A DNA stretch of 64,000 nt from Lycium barbarum (Eukaryota; Streptophyta; Magnoliopsida; Solanales; Solanaceae): contig NC_083346.1 in NCBI RefSeq assembly GCF_019175385.1, positions 91,084,333 to 91,148,332 of the forward strand. Direction: 5' to 3'. Below, piece by piece: positions 10,060-23,238 of the stretch. The notes beneath the pieces are model-generated. The model saw nothing but the letters and a program-made list of their open reading frames with translations, did no database searches and was not told the DNA's origin. The position numbers and the translations under genes were made by a program. Position 1 is the stretch's first letter; the number at the start of each line of letters is the position of its first letter.

Positions 10060-11240
10060 ACGGCATCAATATGAAGATCCTGTTTTGGCACGATACAGAG
10101 ACACAACCTATGATAAGGAGAAGACTCCGTTCGAGTTCACTCCGGACGGGACTTTATTATTCAGGGGCAGGTTGTGTGTACCTGATATTGCAGGTCTTCG
10201 GCAGCAGGTTATGAGCGAGGCACATTATGCTCGCTATTCGGTCCATCCTGGGTCTACGAAGATGTACCATGACCTCCGATGCTTATACTGGTGGGATGGC
10301 ATGAAATGGGATATCGCAGAGTTCGTCGCCCAGTGTCCCAATTGTCAACAGGTCAAAATTGAACATCAGAAACCGGGTGGACTGTTGCAGGAAATGGAAA
10401 TTCCGACGTGGAAGTGGGAGATAATTAATATGGACTTCATTACAGGGTTGCCTCGCACTTCACGGAAGTATGATTCCATCTGGGTTATTGTTGATAGGCT
10501 GACAAAATCAGCCCATTTTCTCCCCGTCAGAACTACTTACTCCGCTGAGGATTATGCCAGGCTTTATATTAAAGAAATTGTGCGACTTCATGGAGTTCCT
10601 ATATCTATTATCACTGACAGAGGTGCTCAGTTCACAGCGAACTTCTGGAGATCTTTTCAGGAAGGATTAGGGACTCAGCTGAGCCTGAGCACAGCTTTCC
10701 ATCCTCAGAGTGACGGACAGGCCGAGCGCACTATCCAGACGCTTGAAGATATGTTGCGGGCCTGCGTTATTGATTTCAGAGGTAGCTGGGAGGATCACTT
10801 GCCATAGATTGAATTTTCTTATAATAACAGCTACCATTCCAGCATCCAGATGGCTCCGTACGAGGCTTTATATGGTAGAAAATGCAGGTCACCTATTGGC
10901 TGGTTTGATATTGGCGAGACAGGATTAATCGGCCCAGATATGATCCAGCAGGCAGTTGATAAGGTGAAACTTATCCGGGAGCGACTATTGGCAGCCCAGA
11001 GTCGACAGAAATCATACGTTGACAAACGGCGTCGTCCTTTGGAATTCCAGGTTGGTGATTGGGTATTCCTGAAGGTATCGCCTATGAAAGGCGTGATGCG
11101 GTTTGGCAGAAAGGGGAAGCTCAGTCCGCGTTATATTGGGCCTTATCTGATTGTGCGGAAAATTGGAAATGTCGCCTATGCGTTAGATCTGCCATCTGAT
11201 TTGGAAGCAGTACATCCGGTATTCCATGTGTCTATGCTCC
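10060..11240 (+). pseudogene. Tekay-1 integrase, one stop
   Basis: Inserts element DNA into the genome. A zinc-binding N-terminal region with CPNCQQVK ends at about 10360. The core carries the DDE triad: Asp in MDFITGLP (about 10432), Asp in ITDRGAQF (about 10612), and Glu in [15 protein letters not shown] (about 10710-10755). TAG at 10805-10807 stops the frame shortly after the core. The same frame resumes with MAPYEALYGRKCRSP at 10850 and the GPY-type region (RYIGPYLIVRKIGNVAY, about 11130-11180), which in this family links the core to the chromodomain. Confidence 0.9.
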
Positions 11241-11249
11241 GCAAATGCA

Positions 11250-11542
11250 TTGGTGACCCTTCCAGAATATTCCCTGCAGATGATATTCAAGTGACGGAGC
11301 AACTATCGTACGAGGAGCAGCCTGTATCTATTTTGGATCGTCAGGTACGGAGGCTCCGTAATAAGGATGTAGCCTCTGTTAAGGTACTGTGGCGGAACGA
11401 GAATAGGGAGGAAATGACCTGGGAGGCCGAAGAGGAAATGAAGAAGAAATACCCTCATCTGTTCCCTATGCCCACAGGTAACCTTGAATCCCTACTTAAT
11501 TTTATTTTAATACCAATCGTATGTCATATGTGTTGTCTATAA
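11250..11542 (+). pseudogene. Tekay-1 C-terminal chromodomain
   Basis: The end of the polyprotein reads HPVFHVSMLRK, then the strand-helix pattern ILDRQVRRLRNKDVASVKVL and WRNENREEMTWEAEEEM, and stops with TAA at 11540-11542. This is the chromodomain of the Tekay/Del branch, known to steer integration toward heterochromatin. The aromatic cage seen in classic chromodomains is only partly evident, as is common in this branch. The domain itself is intact but lies downstream of four stops. Confidence 0.85.
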
Positions 11543-11610
11543 TTAGAAACTCCCCCCAACGTATTTTCCAACCCTATAAGATTAATTTTACATTCGAGGA
11601 CGAATGTTCT

Positions 11611-11624
11611 AAAGGGGGGGAGGA
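11611..11624 (+). promoter_or_regulatory. Tekay-1 polypurine tract
   Basis: AAAGGGGGGGAGGA immediately precedes the 3' LTR start (TGTTATATCCC at 11625). It follows a palindromic block, ACATTCGAGGACGAATGT, at 11590-11607. Confidence 0.9.
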
Positions 11625-14600
11625 TGTTATATCCCGTGTTTTCACACGTTTGGAAAAATTCGATAAATATTGGATTCTTGAGATATAAGGTCAAATTTGA
11701 TAGTTTGTTGAACATAAGGGTTATGTATGAGAGAATAAAGTCATGAAAGAGCGAGACAAGGCTAAGGGTAATTTTGGAATTTTGGAAATTAGTTTCCGGA
11801 ATTACAAAATACGATCCATAAGCTATTGGGCTCAAAAATTGAATTGAAAATGAGGCCCATTTTCTTAAGGGTGGCCGGCCACATTAGGCCTTGGCCCAAG
11901 CCCATGTTTTATTAATTTCCAATGTGATAAACTAACTAAGGGACTATATTATATATATCATTCTTATCCCTTAGAAGACTTGAGAAAGAACAAAGTAAAA
12001 CAAGAGTAAAAGAGAAGAGACCATTCGGGTTTGGCCATAGAAAAATCAACTCCAAAAATCTTGCTTCTAAAATTTTGTTCTTGTTGGATTCCTACTAAAG
12101 TGAGTGCCCTTTTCAACTTGGTGTAGTTGGTTTGGAGAAAGGAGACCTTATTTCATCAAAGTGAACACAAGTTCAAGTGAAGAAGACTTGAGGAAAAGGT
12201 GAGAATTTATTCCTTATTCTTGTGATATAAAGTCTTGTTTGTATTGTAGCCTATAGAAATGTGTTGATTGTATGGAAAAATGGAAGTTTGTAAAGTGGGT
12301 TTGGAATATGATGTGTAGCCGTGTGTATGTATGAATTGTATAGCTATAATGTGTTGAATTCATGTTATATTCTAGTTATGGTTGTGATGAAATGCATATG
12401 GGAATTGGAAGTGAAATGAATTTGGTTGAAGTTGATGAATGGAGCATATGGCCGTAGGATATGTGGACTTGGAATGGTAATGAATTAAGTTGTTTAGTAT
12501 GTTAGTGTGTTATTGTGATGTTTACAATGTAAATGAAGGTAGAATGATATAAGTTAGTATTGAAATGGAATGTAGAAGCTTATGTCGTTTTAGTACGATC
12601 TTACGACATTGCGAAAATGAAGTTGTTAGGTTGCAAGTCATGATGATTATTGATGAATTTGGAAGATGAAAACATGTCATGAATATGTATGCCAAAGATT
12701 AGAAGTTTTGAATGAGTTATGACTTCGGCGGAAAGTTCGTATATTATGTATATCGTGTGTATAATTTAAGGAAACGATATGAAACGCTTCTAAACTATGT
12801 TGTGATGATCTAGTTTGATAATGAATGTGAAATCATTGAAATTGGTTTGGAAATTGAAGTTGAAATGAAGGTAATGGCATTATGTCGGCAAGTAGAACTA
12901 CTGTTGCCATACTGTGTTTCTAGTGTTTTATGTTGATGTTGATGTTGTTGTTTGGGTTGTTGTTGATGATTGTGAGCCGAGTTGAGTTCTCGGGGGTGCT
13001 ATATGTATAGGGGAAGTGCTGCCGAAATTTCGGTAGACAAATATGAGTTGAATTGAATTTGTAGCATCTATAACTTACAATTGGTAAACTTGACCATTTG
13101 CAGATTTTTGACGAAACGGGAAGAGTGTTTGGAAAGGCGTAAGGAGCTTGAAAGGTATGTAAAGCCACCCCGATCCTTCTTTTGGCATGTCTAAGTGTTT
13201 TAGGATCGGATTCGGGCCTCAAAAGACCTTCTTGGCCATCGGAATCCGTAAGAGAAAATCTCAGTTTTTCCTTCAGTAGAATTGAACCATTTTGATATGC
13301 TTTTCCTGAAATTATGCAAACTTTCTCTAAACTCCTTGAAAAGCTATAGAATGTCCGTAGAACCTTTATAGGTGACCCCATAAGCTTAAAGGGCGTAATT
13401 TGAGCCCACCGCCTTGCTTGTTCCGAGGTGGGCCCGCTATTCCCGGTTTTGCCCTTAATGTACTAAAGTCCCCTTTTTGAACGATTTTTGAAAGGAATGT
13501 TTCGACTGCCCTTTTAATTACCTAACTAATATGGTTTTAAATATTTCATTAAGTCTGATAAATTGTTTTGATACTCGCAACTCATTTACTATGATTCCTT
13601 CCGACTTCATCGGATCGGTTTGTCTTTGATATGCCTCATTGAGTCTATGGAAACATTTATGATATTTTACTTGCATTAGTTTCTCACGACTCTATTCGTG
13701 GATGCCCCAATGTTTCCCACACTGAGCCCGGGCCAGGATATGTTGTCAAGCGTAATCCCCTGCATTGTTCGCCGTGCCTCGATGTGAGGGGGCAGGTATA
13801 CGCGTACATGGGTTTGTGGAGTATGCTGTGCCATGTACGTTTGTTCTGATATGATTTACTATGGCCATCTGATATGACATATTATGTTACGGGGTTATGC
13901 CCCTATTCTGATTCTTCTGTGTTGTGGCACTAGCGTCGGGAGGGTGGCCACGTTCTGTCTGCCGAGTCCCTTAGCAGGAGCCGGATTTGATATGACATAT
14001 GTTCTGTACACACTTCGCATGTTTTGAAAATATATATATCTGATACCTTGTATTTTCTGTTTACTTTCTGTACATTCTATACCAGTTATGATTTTGTTTC
14101 CGCAACTCAGGCTTTACATATTCAGTACATATTTCGTACTGACCCCCTTTCCTCGGGGGCTGCGTTTTCATGCCGCACAGGTACCGACGACAGGTTTGCT
14201 GATCCGTCCGCTTAGGATCTCATTCTGCTATTTTTGGAGCGCTTTTTTATTCAGAGCCATCTTTTGGTATAGTCTGTCACTTCTATATATGTATATTCTC
14301 GTTCATGGGTACGGCGGGGCCCTGTCCCGTCATATGATTCTGTCGGTCTGTTTAGAGGTCTGTGAACATGTTTGTGGGTTGGGATCTTTCTGTACAGATA
14401 TGTGTATGTGTTGTGTTTGGGCGATCCCCTTCGCCGCGGCGGTCGGTCCGCATATATGTAGATGTTGCTTTGTTGGCCCTGTGAGGCCTTTGTTGGTATT
14501 TTCTGCGTGCAGGGTATTTGGGATAGTCCGTAAAACAAAGGAAACTCTGCCGAAATTTTTCTGGAAATTATCTAAATTTAGAATAAAGCCTTGTCGGCTT

Positions 14601-14672
14601 CTGCCATATAGTAGAATGCGTTTGAGTGCCAAGATCGGGCACTAGTCGTGCCTACGGGGTTGGGTCGTGACA
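11625..14672 (+). repeat. Tekay-1 3' LTR
   Basis: Near-identical to 3388-6419. It has a 17-bp segment (near 11893) that the 5' LTR lacks and is 1 bp shorter near the end. The internal ORFs match those of the 5' LTR. Confidence 0.95.
13155..14180 (+). other. Candidate leader intron in the Tekay-1 3' LTR
   Basis: Same signals and same length (1,026 nt) as in the 5' LTR: AAAG|GTATGT at 13154/13155, TACTGAC with its A at 14142, acceptor CACAG|GTAC at 14180/14181. Confidence 0.45.
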
Positions 14673-14677
14673 GAGAC
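14673..14677. repeat. Target site duplication GAGAC (right) of Tekay-1
   Basis: Exact copy of 3383-3387. Confidence 0.9.
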
Positions 14678-15373
14678 CATAATGTGTGAGTAGTTGTTTA
14701 ATCAAAGTTGCGGACCCAAATGATGGGCGCTATGTAATGGGTATCTAACATTGTATACATATATAATGGGTTGTGATGTGTTTTATTATTTCTCGTATTC
14801 ATTGTTCTATAAGTGGTTGCAAACACTTGTTCATGCACAAACCCTAATTTATTTGGAAAGATGAACTAGGGTGTGATTTGAAATAATATAACAAGGACTC
14901 GGGGCGCTAACCCTCATTTAATGAACTCGCTTAGGGATAAGATGAGTTCTACTTGGCATATTTAATCAACCTTATTTATAACTTTTCTGCATTTGGGAAA
15001 ATCATGAAAAGAAATACTTTCTAACTATTGAAAAATATTAGAAAGTGTATTAGAGATTAAGTGCATACATAACCTCGGCCCATTAGAAATATATCATATT
15101 GACACCCATAGCATAGCATCTAATCATCGCGGGGACACAACTTTGGTTCTCCAAATCCAAACAAATTCCAAACATTTCAAAATAGCTAATACAAACCAAA
15201 ACTCTTTTCAAAATACTCGGAATAGGATTAAAGCCTTTAAAGACTAGTATCGCATACAATTAGTACCCTTTTCTCTCCGTATTCCCTGTGGGATTCGAAC
15301 CCAACCTTGTTTGGGTTACTATATTTGACAACGTCCGCTTTACGCCATTAATAGGTGTAATTTGAGCGTATCA
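14678..15373 (+). repeat. Athila-like 3' LTR, second part
   Basis: Continues the LTR broken at 3387. Its end carries CCCTGTGGGATTCGAACCC (about 15284-15302) and GAGCGTATCA (15364-15373), both typical of Athila LTR 3' ends. Small chance ORFs only. Confidence 0.65.
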
Positions 15374-16320
<947 letters not shown>

Positions 16321-16794
16321 CCAAAATAGTAGCGGCACTGGAAGAAGGGATAGGGATGCTATTCCAAGAGGAAGACTGCTCAGTGATACTGGAAGAATGT
16401 ACAGAAGCGCCCAATAGCCGAGATACTGATCCGGGCGAGCAGCTGTCCAACTGGACCTCTACCTCGCTCTTGGCTCTTCGGTGGAGAAATGATGAATTTA
16501 TTTTACAGTGGCGAGGATCGATCGAGGCCCGATCACTCACCTTTTGCACTTAATTTACCTCTTAATGTTTTCAAAAACAGAAATGGCTCAATGTTGATCC
16601 GAGCCAGGACCATAGTTTGTACTTTTATTACAATCAAACTAATGGAGCCTCGATTTATGAGAAAATGATTTTATGTTTACTTTTGAATTTCTAAACTGCA
16701 TGCATGTTTTATACTGACCTCGCTTTGCCTTGGCCTTTCAGTAATAAAAACAATAAAGCAACCCTAAATGTCATGACATATTGCAAAACGAATT
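16321..16794 (+). pseudogene. Ogre/Tat pol linker between protease and RT, with intron-like acceptor
   Basis: A plus frame at about 16321-16553 contains EECTEAPNSRD and LSNWTSTSLLALR, a conserved stretch of the Ogre/Tat pol upstream of RT. Stops follow, then a spliceosomal-looking acceptor ending at 16741. After it the frame reopens (about 16743-16793) up to the solo LTR insertion, and the same frame continues beyond that insertion at 19875. The extra intron between protease and RT is a known feature of Ogre elements. Protease and Gag are not present upstream, so the element is 5' truncated. Confidence 0.6.
16712..16741 (+). promoter_or_regulatory. Candidate 3' splice site in Ogre/Tat pol
   Basis: TACTGAC at 16712-16718, a pyrimidine-rich run, then GGCCTTTCAG ending at 16741. 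The branch A to AG distance is 24 nt. Coding resumes right after it. Confidence 0.55.
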
Positions 16795-17791
16795 TGTCAC
16801 GGCCCAAATTACCGATCGTGCGGGCACCTACCTTATTATCACTAGTAGGCGAACCCTTACTCATTAACCCATTAATCACTAGCCAATTTTAACTTCTTTA
16901 ATCATTTATACTTAAACTATCAATGAACAGGTAAATGAATAAATAGTCTGACCAAGTCATAAATAATAATTAATATAAGTGCGGAAGTCTTAGCTATTAC
17001 ACCCCCCAAAATCTGAAAGTCATCGTACAAGGACTCTAACCAACATTGTCTAAGGAGTAAAGTATATCTCAAATATAATAACAAATATGTCTGGAATGAA
17101 AGTAGACATCTGGGAAGAGAGATCTTCAGGTGGCATGGCATGGATAAAAACTCACCCTCGGATCCAATCAAGCTAACTAGCTTTAAGCTAGAGATGTGGT
17201 CTGGATGAAATCTCTGGAACACAATCTACGCTAAAAAAGGGTGCAATAAGGTAGTATCAGTACAACACTATGTACCGGTAAGCATCATAGGCCGACTAAG
17301 ATTAGTTCACGTATATAAGTATAAAATCAACAAGATAAACAGATAGACACTTAATACTCAAATCCAAGTCACAGAATATCCCATAACCGAGTCACAACCT
17401 AAGATGAAGCTTCTAAACCACAAGTCTGTCAAGTCTGAATAATCTCACCTGATAATCACAATTCCATGTTCCGACCCTAAGTAGAGTCACTAATCCACAA
17501 TTTAACTCAGTCAATGATCATATTTATGTCACAATAGACATTCAACATCCATATCAAAATCAGAACCAAACAAGCAGATAATAATGCAGAATAAAATATA
17601 ATGTTGTGTAATGCAATGTGATGCGGTGCAATGATCAACCACACACTGTACATACATGCTAACTGGTGTCATTGCCCAGTAATCATGACATGCAGGGGAC
17701 CCATGGTGTCCATGTACCACTCGTTTCAGACTCACTCCTCGGACTCGAGCTTACAACTAGGCCACATCCTCGTCCCCGGTCAAATGAGCCT

Positions 17792-17858
<67 letters not shown>

Positions 17859-19870
17859 TATTGTCATATCACTTTCAATGATCGGTTATCAAGTGCCATG
17901 TATCAAATAGTATCACAAGTTCAACAAGAAGATTATGTTAACTTCTTCACTAAGTCCACATCACTTTCCATCATGTATGAATGCATAAATGAGTGCAAAC
18001 ATGGTAAAACAATACAAATAAACTAAAAATGAAGGTACAAGTCACAAGCCACAAGTCATATCAAGACTTAGATAAATCAGCTCAACCATGGAATGAATCA
18101 TGCAAACCATCTCAGCCAACATTAGAGGCTATGTCCCTCTTTACTTCCCAACATAACAAGTACACCTCACAACGAAGTCTTGTATCACCAAGGTGCTCCA
18201 TTTCATTATATATCATCATCAACAGTAAAAATCATACATCAAGTTTTCATCTACGTACTATCATAAGTTTATATCACAATTCAAATCTAAACTCATTATC
18301 CTTCTTTTTTCCGATGATATGTGTCACGATAAGAGAGAATTGGGTACAACACATATTACAACACAACAATTCAGGTAACAAGTCTAATCACAATAACAGG
18401 GAAACAAGCCACCATCAACAACAATCAACCTAATAGAAATCCATCCCGAATCACCACAGTATGAATACAACTACACCTCATATTTCAGTACATAATGTAA
18501 TGGCGATGAGCTACAAAATCAGAAGTCATACCAACTGAGCTAATATCCAACCAAAACACCATGTCTGAAGACCTAATCATGATTTCTCTCATCAATTCTA
18601 CACAATACATACATTTCGCTAATCAAAGTCTAACTAAAGTAAGCCGTAACCTACCTGGAATGCCGAGCAATAGTCTCGAATCGTCAAACCTTAGCCCTGC
18701 CTTCCTCTTTGGAGACCTCAAAATGATTAACATCTATCAAATATGAATTTGATGTCAGAATACGAATCTAAGGGTACCCATATTGCCATAGTTTTACCCA
18801 AAACTCAAAAATAGACCCAAAATAGACAACCTCGAGCAACGAGGGTAAAACTGTAATTTTATTGAAAATTCTTATACAATATAGTCAAAATAGTACTCTA
18901 CGAGTCTAACAATATCCATATTGCTATACTTTTAGAAAAATAACCAAAATACCCCTATAATGTGAATCTAGGTTCATGAGGGTAAAACGGGAAACTTAGT
19001 GCACAATTATGTTACCTATCATCTAGTTAACCTTCAATCTTAATTTCATAGAATTTTATTCATCACAAGATATCCAAATTTATCTTTTTTTATTTTTAGC
19101 CCTAGGGTTTTTAACCCATTAGTTCTTCAAAATTAGTGTGAAAGATAACTAGGAGATGACGATAATAGACAATAAATAATGAATACTAGGTTAGAATCTT
19201 CCCCCAAAGTGCTTGTGAATGGTTTTCCGTTGCTATCTCCCCTACGCTTCAACTATTGAAGGTTTCATCAATTCTTGGGTTCTAATCTTGCACCCATCAT
19301 TAATGGAGCTTAAGCTTGTCATGGAATTTGATGAAGAGAAGATAATGAATCACGTAAGGGTTTGCACTTACCTTTAAGGAAGAACCCCACCTTAGCCCTA
19401 AGAAAATAGCCTCTCACTTTCTAGGGAAGTGTTTTTGGGTGTATGAAGGGAAAGACTTGAAAATAACACTTAAAAACGACTTTTCTGCCCCAGATTTTCG
19501 CTGTAGCGGATGCACCCTTCGGTACAGTAGGTGCCCAAAATTCTGAAATATTCAAAACTTCGTTTTAGCCCACGAAGCTCATCCGGAACCTCCTGAACAC
19601 AAACCATATATGCGTTTTGATTGTAAACCACGTTACGGACTCAACCGTGACCTTGGAATTCCCAAAAGAGATCATTTTAACCGGGTGTTGACCAATTCAA
19701 CCCCAACACTATGAAACTAAGCCTTTACTCGAGACTCAAAACATCCCCGAACGCCTTGGGACCCAAACCAATGGCTTCACTAAGTCGTTGGTCGAACTAA
19801 CGGGACTTGAGGAAAGGGTCAAAAAGGTTAAATGGGTCAAAACACTATAACGACTAAACGGGTCGTTACA
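16795..19870 (-). repeat. Solo LTR of a Tekay-like element
   Basis: A 3,076 bp TG...CA unit with no coding domains. On the minus strand it starts TGTAACGACCCG and ends GGGCCGTGACA. It is flanked by GAATT (16790-16794) and GAATG (19871-19875), a near-match 5-bp duplication. It sits inside Ogre/Tat pol. A minus-strand branch-point-like TACTGAT (A at 17257) with AG at 17226 or 17231, and a donor-like CCAG|GTAGGT at 18655/18654, match the leader-intron pattern of the other LTRs. One internal element probably recombined out. Confidence 0.8.
17796..17858. repeat. Microsatellite (TA)n(CA)n
   Basis: TA repeat up to 17840 followed by CA repeat at 17841-17858, within the solo LTR. Confidence 0.95.
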
Positions 19871-20935
19871 GAATGAGTCAAGCGGTATAGAAGAGGAAGA
19901 ATATGAGGAATATGATGAGGAAACGATACTACCTAAAGGTCTTGTAGAAAAGGTAGAATAGTTGGAGAATGAGAAAAAGCCGAATATGGACGAAACCGAA
20001 GCAATCAATCTAGGTAACGATGAAAATATCAAAGAAACTAGGATAAGTGCACACCTAGAGGCACCCAAACAGGAAGAGTTGATAAGTATACTAAAGGAAT
20101 ATGTGGACATTTTCGCATGGTCATACGCTGACATGCCGGGATTGAGCACTAGCGTAGTGTCCCACCATTTGCCCATCAATGCGGGTTTTACCCCCGTGAA
20201 ACAGAAAATCCGACAGTTCAAACCAGATCTCAGCATTCACATTACGGACGAGGTAGAGAAACAAATCAAATCAGGAGTGGTAGAAGTAACCTCGTACCCT
20301 ACATGGTTGGCCAACATAGTGCCGGTACCCAAGAAGGATGATAAAATACGGATATGTGTGGATTATCGGGACCTCAACCGAGCTAGTCCTAATGATAACT
20401 TTCCACTCCCAAACATCCACATACTCATAGATAACTGTGCCAAGCACGAGCTACAGTCGTTCGTGGATTGTTTCTCTGGTTATTACGAAATCCTAATGGA
20501 CGAATAGGATGCAGAAAGACAACTTTCATCACTCCATGGGGAGTGTACCACTACAGGGTAATGCCATTCGGTCTAAAAAATGCCGGCACGACCTACATGA
20601 GAGCTATGACTACTATCTTGCATGACATGATCCATACGAAAATTGAAGTATATATAGACGATGTCATAATCAAGTCAAGATAAAGTTCAGAGCATACCAC
20701 ATATATAAGGAAATTCTTTGACAGGCTCTGAAAGTTCAACCTGAAATTGAACCTAGCCAAATATGCATTTGGAGTGCCCGCTGAAAAATTACTTGGATTC
20801 ATAGTCAGTCGAAGGGGCATAGAACTAGATCCAGCCAAGATCAAAGAAATCCAAGGGTTACCTCCTCCCAAAACCAAGAAGGAAGTCATGAGCTTTTTTG
20901 GAAGACTGAATTATATTGGATGGTTCATAGCCTAG
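19871..20935 (+). pseudogene. Ogre/Tat reverse transcriptase, broken
   Basis: Frame 0 resumes after the solo LTR, with a stop at 19959-19961. It then covers the acidic linker and RT fingers up to 20507 (FAWSYADMPGLS at about 20113, RICVDYRDLNRASPND at about 20350, FSGYYEILMDE at about 20472-20504). A stop and frame change follow. Frame 2 carries WGVYHYRVMPFGLKNAGTTY and the catalytic YIDD (about 20650-20661). It stops at 20681-20683, then resumes with the thumb (KLLGFIVSRRGIELDP, about 20789-20836). At least one frameshift and three stops. Sequence style matches the Tat branch of Ty3/gypsy, not the chromoviruses. Confidence 0.8.
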
Positions 20936-21400
20936 TCTACCATCATTGTGGAGCCCAAACTTAAGCTCCTGAAGAAAGACGCACCTACAAAATGGATAGA
21001 GGAATGTCAAGAAGCTTTCGATACCATCAAGTGGTATCTGTCCAATCCGCCGATTTTGGTACCTCCCAGGCCTGGGAGCCACTTTTGCTATACTTGTCAG
21101 TTTCAGAAAACGCCTTCAGATGCGTATTAGGACAACACGATGAGACAGGTAAGAAGGAGCAGGCCATCTACTACCTAAGTAAGAAATTCACCGCCTGTGA
21201 GGCGAGATACAGATTGGTGGAAAAGACGTGCTGCGCCTTAACGTGGGTGGCCCAGAAGTTGAGGCATTATTTGTCGTCATACACCACACACCTCATATCC
21301 AAGATGGACCCATTAAGGTTTCTCTTCCGCCATCCCGTGCCTATCAGGAAATTGGCCAAATGGAAATGTTACTAAGTGATTTGACATTGTATACATAGCA
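20936..21400 (+). pseudogene. Ogre/Tat first RNase H domain, broken
   Basis: Follows RT. It reads in changing frames: WIEECQEAFDTIKWYL (about 20994), then after a frameshift AIYYLSKKFTACEARY and TCCALTWVAQKLRHYL (about 21160-21280), typical of the RNase H that accompanies RT in this branch. The first catalytic Asp region near 21090 is damaged. The frame ends at 21373-21375. Confidence 0.75.
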
Positions 21401-22250
21401 CAAAAGGCCATCAAAGGGTAAGCCTTTGCTGACCTGCTAGCTGAAAGCCCTGTGGATGAGGATCTTGAACCCCTTCAAACTCATTTCCCGGATGAAGGAG
21501 TATTGGCCATAGAAGAAGAAACAGTGGAGCCCTATACATGATGGAGATTGTTCTTTGATGGGGATGTAAACTACAAAGGTACCAAAATTGGAGCAGTTTT
21601 GATATTAGAAATCGGGCAACACTACCCAATGGTTGCAAAGCTCAATTCCACTGTACCGACAACATGGCTGAATACGAGGCTTGCATCCTAGGCCTCCGGA
21701 TGGCGTTGGATATGGATATCAATGAATTACTGGTCATAGGAGACTCTGACTTGTTGATCCATCAAGTGCAGGGCGAGTGGGCCACCAAGAATGACAAGAT
21801 CTTTCCGTACGTGAACTTGGCACAAAGGCTGTGTTAAAAGTTCAAAAATATCAAATTCAGGCATACCCTAAGAGCTCAGAATGAGTTTGCTGATGCGTTA
21901 GTCACAATAGCATCAATGATTCAGCATCTCGAAAGTAGTCACATTGACCCGCTGGAGATAAGCCTAAGAGAAGAGCCTGCCTACTGTTCCCATGGAAGCG
22001 GAGCCAGATGGCAAGCCATGGTACAACGATATCAAGATGTATTTGAAGAAGTGGGAATACCTTGAAGGTACCACAAGTGGTTAAAAGAAAACCATCAGAA
22101 GAATGGCCAATGGTTTCTTTCTAAACAAGGAAATACTGTATAAACGAATGCCGGATTTTTGTTTACTCCGATGTGTGGACACCACCAAAGCCACGAAATT
22201 CTTGGAGAAGTATATGCTGGGACTTGTGGGCCCCATATGAACGGATTTGT
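21401..22250 (+). pseudogene. Ogre/Tat second (archaeal-type) RNase H, heavily decayed
   Basis: Fragments across frames: a Phe-Asp-Gly block near 21555, then AEYEACILGLRMALDMD (about 21669-21720), GDSDLLIHQV (about 21740), and QNEFADALVTIASMI (about 21880-21920). This is the second, archaeal-like RNase H that marks the Tat lineage. The minus-strand relative at 60478-61230 keeps the same domain open. Stops and frame changes occur throughout. Confidence 0.7.
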
Positions 22251-23238
22251 GTTAGCCAGGAAAATCCTCTAAGCAGGATATTACTGGACGACAATGGAAA
22301 GTGACTGCTGCAAGTTTGTACAAAAATGCCATCAATGTCAAATCCATGACGATTTAATCAAAGTCCCACCAAACGAGCTCAATGCTATGAGTTTACCCTG
22401 GCCCTTCATCGCTTGGGGTATGGATGTCATTGGACCCGTCGAGCCCGCCGCCTCAAATGGGCATCAATTCATCTTGGTTGCTATTGACTACTTCACTAAA
22501 TAGGTGGAGGCAACATTGCACAAATCAGTGACAAAGAAAGTAGTAGCCGACTTTGTGAAAAATAACATGATATGCTGTTTCAGCATACCCGAGTCCATCA
22601 TAATGGATAACGGAGAAAATCTGAACAGTTACTTGATGAAGGATATCTGTGAGCAATTTAAGATTACTCATCAGAACTCAACGTCCTACCAACCACAGAT
22701 GAATGGGGCTGTAGAAGTGGCCAATAAGAATATCAAGAGGATATTAAGGAAGATGACGGATACCTATAAGGGATGTCACGAGCAACTGCCATATGCTTTA
22801 TTGGGATACCGCACCACAGCCCGCACATCAATAGAGGAAACTCTGTATTTACTTGTTTATGGTACCGAAGCAGTCATACCCGCCGAGGTTGAGATACCGT
22901 TGCTAAGAATCATTCAAGAGGCGGAATTGGACAATGCGGATTGGATTCGAGCTCGATATGAGAAACTGGCTTTAATTGACAAAAAGAGGATGGTTGCCGC
23001 ATGTCATGGTCAACTATACCAACAGAGGATGGCGCGAGCCTTCAACAAACCAGTCAGAGCTCGACTTTTTCAAATAGGGCAAATGGTGCTCAAAAGAATT
23101 TTCCCACACCAGGACAAGTATAAAGGGATGTTTTCTCCCAACTGGAAAGTCCCCTATGTGGTCCGCAAAGTACTCTCTGGAGGAGTAGTGGTACTAGCAG
23201 AGATGGATGGGCAAAAGTGGCCCAGGCCAATCAACTAG
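22251..23238 (+). pseudogene. Ogre/Tat integrase, one internal stop
   Basis: Zinc-binding part CCKFVQKCHQCQIH (about 22306-22347), then the core: Asp in WGMDVIGP (about 22415-22438), a stop TAG at 22501-22503, Asp in IIMDNGENL (about 22597-22623), and Glu in MNGAVEVANKNIKRIL (about 22699-22746). The C-terminal part extends to TAG at 23236-23238. No chromodomain, consistent with the Tat branch. The last 245 codons are open and one stop separates them from the zinc-binding part, so this is the best preserved section of the element. Confidence 0.85.

Larger units (their letters stand above)
3388..14672 (+). mobile_element. Tekay-1: full-length Ty3/gypsy chromovirus (Tekay/Del type)
   Basis: An 11,285 bp element with LTRs of 3,032 and 3,048 bp, TGTTATATCCC...GTCGTGACA ends, an initiator-Met primer site and a polypurine tract. 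It has one polyprotein frame in the order Gag, protease, reverse transcriptase, RNase H, integrase, chromodomain, and an exact GAGAC duplication. By manual comparison the LTRs differ at roughly 20-25 positions plus one 17-bp indel near 3652/11893 and a 1-bp difference near the end, so the insertion is recent. All four premature stops (7538, 8666, 9020, 10805) lie in the same frame, with no frameshift. The copy therefore cannot make its full polyprotein as read, although structurally it is complete. It is nested in the Athila-like LTR. Confidence 0.95.

Noticed and set aside
19736..20236. 166-codon minus-strand ORF
   Set aside because: Antisense shadow of the Ogre/Tat RT frame; Ser-rich with no domain.
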